64,000 nt of DNA, taken from Chrysoperla carnea (taxonomy: Eukaryota > Arthropoda > Insecta > Neuroptera > Chrysopidae). Below, piece after piece: positions 61,905-64,000 of the stretch. The position numbers and the translations under genes are program-made. The stretch lies in assembly GCF_905475395.1 (NCBI RefSeq), contig NC_058337.1, positions 12,760,983-12,824,982 on the forward strand, read 5' to 3'. The notes beneath the pieces were generated by a model. That model searched no databases and was not told the DNA's origin. It worked only from the letters and a program-made list of their open reading frames with translations. Position 1 is the first letter of the stretch. Each line of letters starts with the position of its first letter.

Positions 61905-62674
61905 CAGCGTGTCCACAGATAGAGGCAACTGTTAAGAAAAAAAGTCATTCTTTATAAAAAATTATGCTTATTCTGGAAAGTGTGTAGGCATATTTAAATT
62001 TCTAAATAATGTACAGGGTAGCCAAAAATTTGGAATCACTATTTTTCATTTTGATAAACTACCCTTCCTTTTTATAAGTTGACAAAATGTTACGAATAAA
62101 AGTTGTTCGCAATAACACCCCTAGATTTTTTTGTGAGGTTATCTCAAACAAAAAGTTTATATTGTGATCTAAATGACGATGAAAATCTTTTAAAACAAAA
62201 AATCACAGAAGCAGTTATTAATAAGATAAATGTACGTACATTGCATAAAGTTTTTAAAAAATTTAGTGTTTTTTTTTAAAAATGTGTTATGGTGGGAGCG
62301 GAACATGTTAATTGATTCAATGTTATTTTCTTTGTTACGTTTTTTAGTAATTACAACTTTTGTTCAAATGAAAAATGATGTTTTATATAAAGTACACGAA
62401 TCTTCTTGATTTTTGTATAGATTCATAATTGTTAATTGCGAGCAACAATTCTTAGTAACATTTTGTCAACTTATAAAAAGAAAGGGAAGTTTACAAAAAG
62501 AAAAATAATGATTCCAAATTTTTGACTACCCTGTACATTATTAAGAAGTTTTAAATATGCTTACATACTTTTCAGAGCAAGCAAAAATTTTTTATAAAGA
62601 ATGACTTTTCTATTAGAATGCAAAAAAAAAAAAAAAATTTACAAGTATAGTTACCTATATCCGTGAACACACTG
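61905..62674. mobile_element. Tc1/mariner-like MITE (about 770 bp), TA-flanked
   Basis: The termini CAGCGTGTCCACAGATAGAG (left) and CAGTGTGTTCACGGATATAG (right, reverse complement) are imperfect inverted repeats, flanked by TA on each side (61903-61904 and 62675-62676). CAGTGTGTTC-type ends and TA target sites are usual for Tc1/mariner elements. Arms continue inward (GTCATTCTTTATAAAAAATT with its complement near 62590). No transposase. Confidence 0.7.
62014..62533. mobile_element. Inner TA-flanked foldback within the 61.9-62.7 kb MITE
   Basis: CAGGGTAGCCAAAAATTTGG at the left pairs with CCAAATTTTTGACTACCCTG at the right, again flanked by TA (62012-62013 and 62534-62535). The arms include GTTGACAAAATGTTACGAAT and its complement. 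It may be a second insertion at the exact loop of the outer element, or simply the inner part of one long palindrome. Confidence 0.5.
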
Positions 62675-63564
62675 TATTTAAAATACACATTGTATTACTA
62701 CTTATATAAATATTTAGGTATAATTAATTAATTCTACTTATATATTCCTGGAAAGAGATTTTGGAAAAATTCAAAATGGCTTTTGAAAAAAATAGTATTT
62801 TTAGAGAAACAGTTTTTCACCGGTAAAACAATATGACTTCGAATTAAGGAGGAAAACCAATTTCACCCATATTAAGGAGCGAATTTCTCAAAAACGTGAC
62901 CTGCTGAATCAATTTTCCTCTCAGATTCACAAAATTTGTATTGACCAGTGTTATTTAAATGAAAAATGATTTGATAAAAATTTCAAAAATACATTAATCA
63001 AAAAAAATAACCAGATATACTTAAAATTCTAAACCTTATTAAAATTTTGAAAAAAGCTTTCAGTAAGCGCTCCAAATCCAATGGTTTAAAGGCATTGTTA
63101 GATGCTCAATTTTTTTGGGCAAAAAAATGTGTTTATATTATGTATAACTAGTTTTAATCGTTATCGCTCATCTGGACATTTATTGAACAGCTATTTAATG
63201 CTTGATGATACCACAGTCTATATGATACCCACATTTTCATATGTACTCCCGTATAAGATTGTGATCCTTCTTCCATCAACTATTGCTATCATTTAAGGAA
63301 TAACAAAATTCCTAACATTTTATTTATTCTAAACCAAAAAACTTTCAACTAAATACAGAAATATTACTTGTTAAATTATGGAACAGTCTTTAACCTGTTT
63401 AAATTTTGATGAGTATATTTTATTTATAACAATGTTCGAAAAAAATACTACAAAAAATTGATGAAGGACAAAAATGTGTTTGGACCCTACGAATTTGGCA
63501 ATGAAATTCCTCCGTGTTCGTGAATTAACAAAAGCATTGTTAAATTAAATCGTAAATATAACAA

Positions 63565-63570
63565 TTTATT
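63565..63570 (-). terminator. Polyadenylation signal AATAAA of the smgGDS gene
   Basis: Canonical AATAAA on the minus strand about 56 bases after the TAA stop at 63626, a normal spacing for a short 3' UTR. Confidence 0.55.
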
Positions 63571-63625
63571 TCAATTCGAAAACAAATATATAATTTTTGT
63601 TCATGGAATGAATACAAAATGATTT

Positions 63626-64000
63626 TTAACCAGAATCAATTCGTAACGATAAATTATCAATTTTATCACATAAATGTGATAATTTTTCTTCTTCTAATAA
63701 TTTTTTTAATTCTATTCCCATTTGATTTTCACTTAAATGATTTCGTAAACTTTCAAAATTCAAGATTTGATCAATTAAAGTTAATAAATTTTCTACAACT
63801 TCTTTTTCAAGTGAATTGTTTAAACATTTTGTTAGCAATGTGGAAATATTTGGTCCCAAATTAGCTTCAATTAATGCATTTTCCAACAGTTGTTTTGAAT
63901 CTAAATTAGCAATACTATCTTGATCGGTTCGTAAACAATGCAATACAAGTAAATTTAAGGCTAATAAAGCTTCATTTTGCATAACAGGATGTTGTGACGG
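63626..64000 (-). CDS. vimar: smgGDS / RAP1GDS1 homologue, C-terminal part (partial)
   Basis: The 3'-terminal coding exon of an armadillo-repeat protein, open to the window edge. The visible 124 residues start PSQHPVMQNEALLALNLLVL and end LRIDSG before TAA at 63628-63626. The MQNEALLAL block and the helix pattern after it match the last ARM repeats and C-terminal tail of smgGDS (RAP1GDS1; vimar in Drosophila), a guanine-nucleotide regulator and chaperone of Rho/Rap-type small GTPases. A six-residue overlap beyond the internal Met shows the exon continues off the window, so Met at 63982 is not the start. Identification rests on family memory over a short tail; another ARM protein is possible. 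Same strand as Sec24 but 14.5 kb away. Confidence 0.75.
   Translation of the reverse strand, partial: PSQHPVMQNEALLALNLLVLHCLRTDQDSIANLDSKQLLENALIEANLGPNISTLLTKCLNNSLEKEVVENLLTLIDQILNFESLRNHLSENQMGIELKKLLEEEKLSHLCDKIDNLSLRIDSG

Noticed and set aside
1..64000. tRNA or rRNA genes
   Set aside because: No cloverleaf with A and B boxes and no rRNA-like conserved sequence were recognised on either strand by eye; a dedicated scan could still find one.

Overview
The window looks like nuclear DNA from an AT-rich, repeat-rich arthropod, most likely an insect. The evidence is spliced genes with GT-AG introns, Jockey-type and RNase H-type non-LTR retrotransposon remnants, many short foldback (MITE-like) elements, and absence of any operon or bacterial gene. 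I cannot name the species or order from sequence alone.

Two protein-coding genes can be supported, both on the minus strand. The first is a complete Sec24 gene of the Sec24A/B type, the cargo-binding subunit of the COPII inner coat. Its 14 coding exons lie between 49064 (ATG) and 32934 (stop). Every splice junction was read directly and the phases agree throughout, giving 4599 coding bases and a 1532-residue protein. About 820 residues of disordered Q/N/P/S-rich N-terminus precede the conserved zinc finger, trunk, beta-sandwich, helical and gelsolin-like regions. The second is the terminal exon of a smgGDS/RAP1GDS1 homologue (Drosophila vimar), which enters from the right edge (stop at 63626). 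Sec24 loads cargo into ER-to-Golgi vesicles; smgGDS is an armadillo-repeat regulator of small GTPases. I see no functional link beyond shared strand.

Layout. 1-32.9 kb: no host gene recognised; a decayed Jockey-like retrotransposon (about 3.7-5.2 kb) and a dense series of dispersed repeats and inverted-repeat elements. 32.9-49.1 kb: Sec24, whose introns hold fragments of an RNase H-bearing retrotransposon, a hAT-like transposase tail, a transposase-type HTH remnant and several foldbacks. 49.1-63.5 kb: no recognised coding exon; a possible Sec24 5' untranslated exon near 55.3 kb, a foldback inserted into another palindrome (51.9-53.0 kb) and a Tc1/mariner-like MITE with a second element inside it (61.9-62.7 kb). 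63.6-64 kb: end of the smgGDS gene.

The main signal besides Sec24 is the number of palindromic non-autonomous elements (about twenty), some nested, and a dispersed family whose two modules occur in different orders at different loci. No new defence, regulatory or metabolic system was found.
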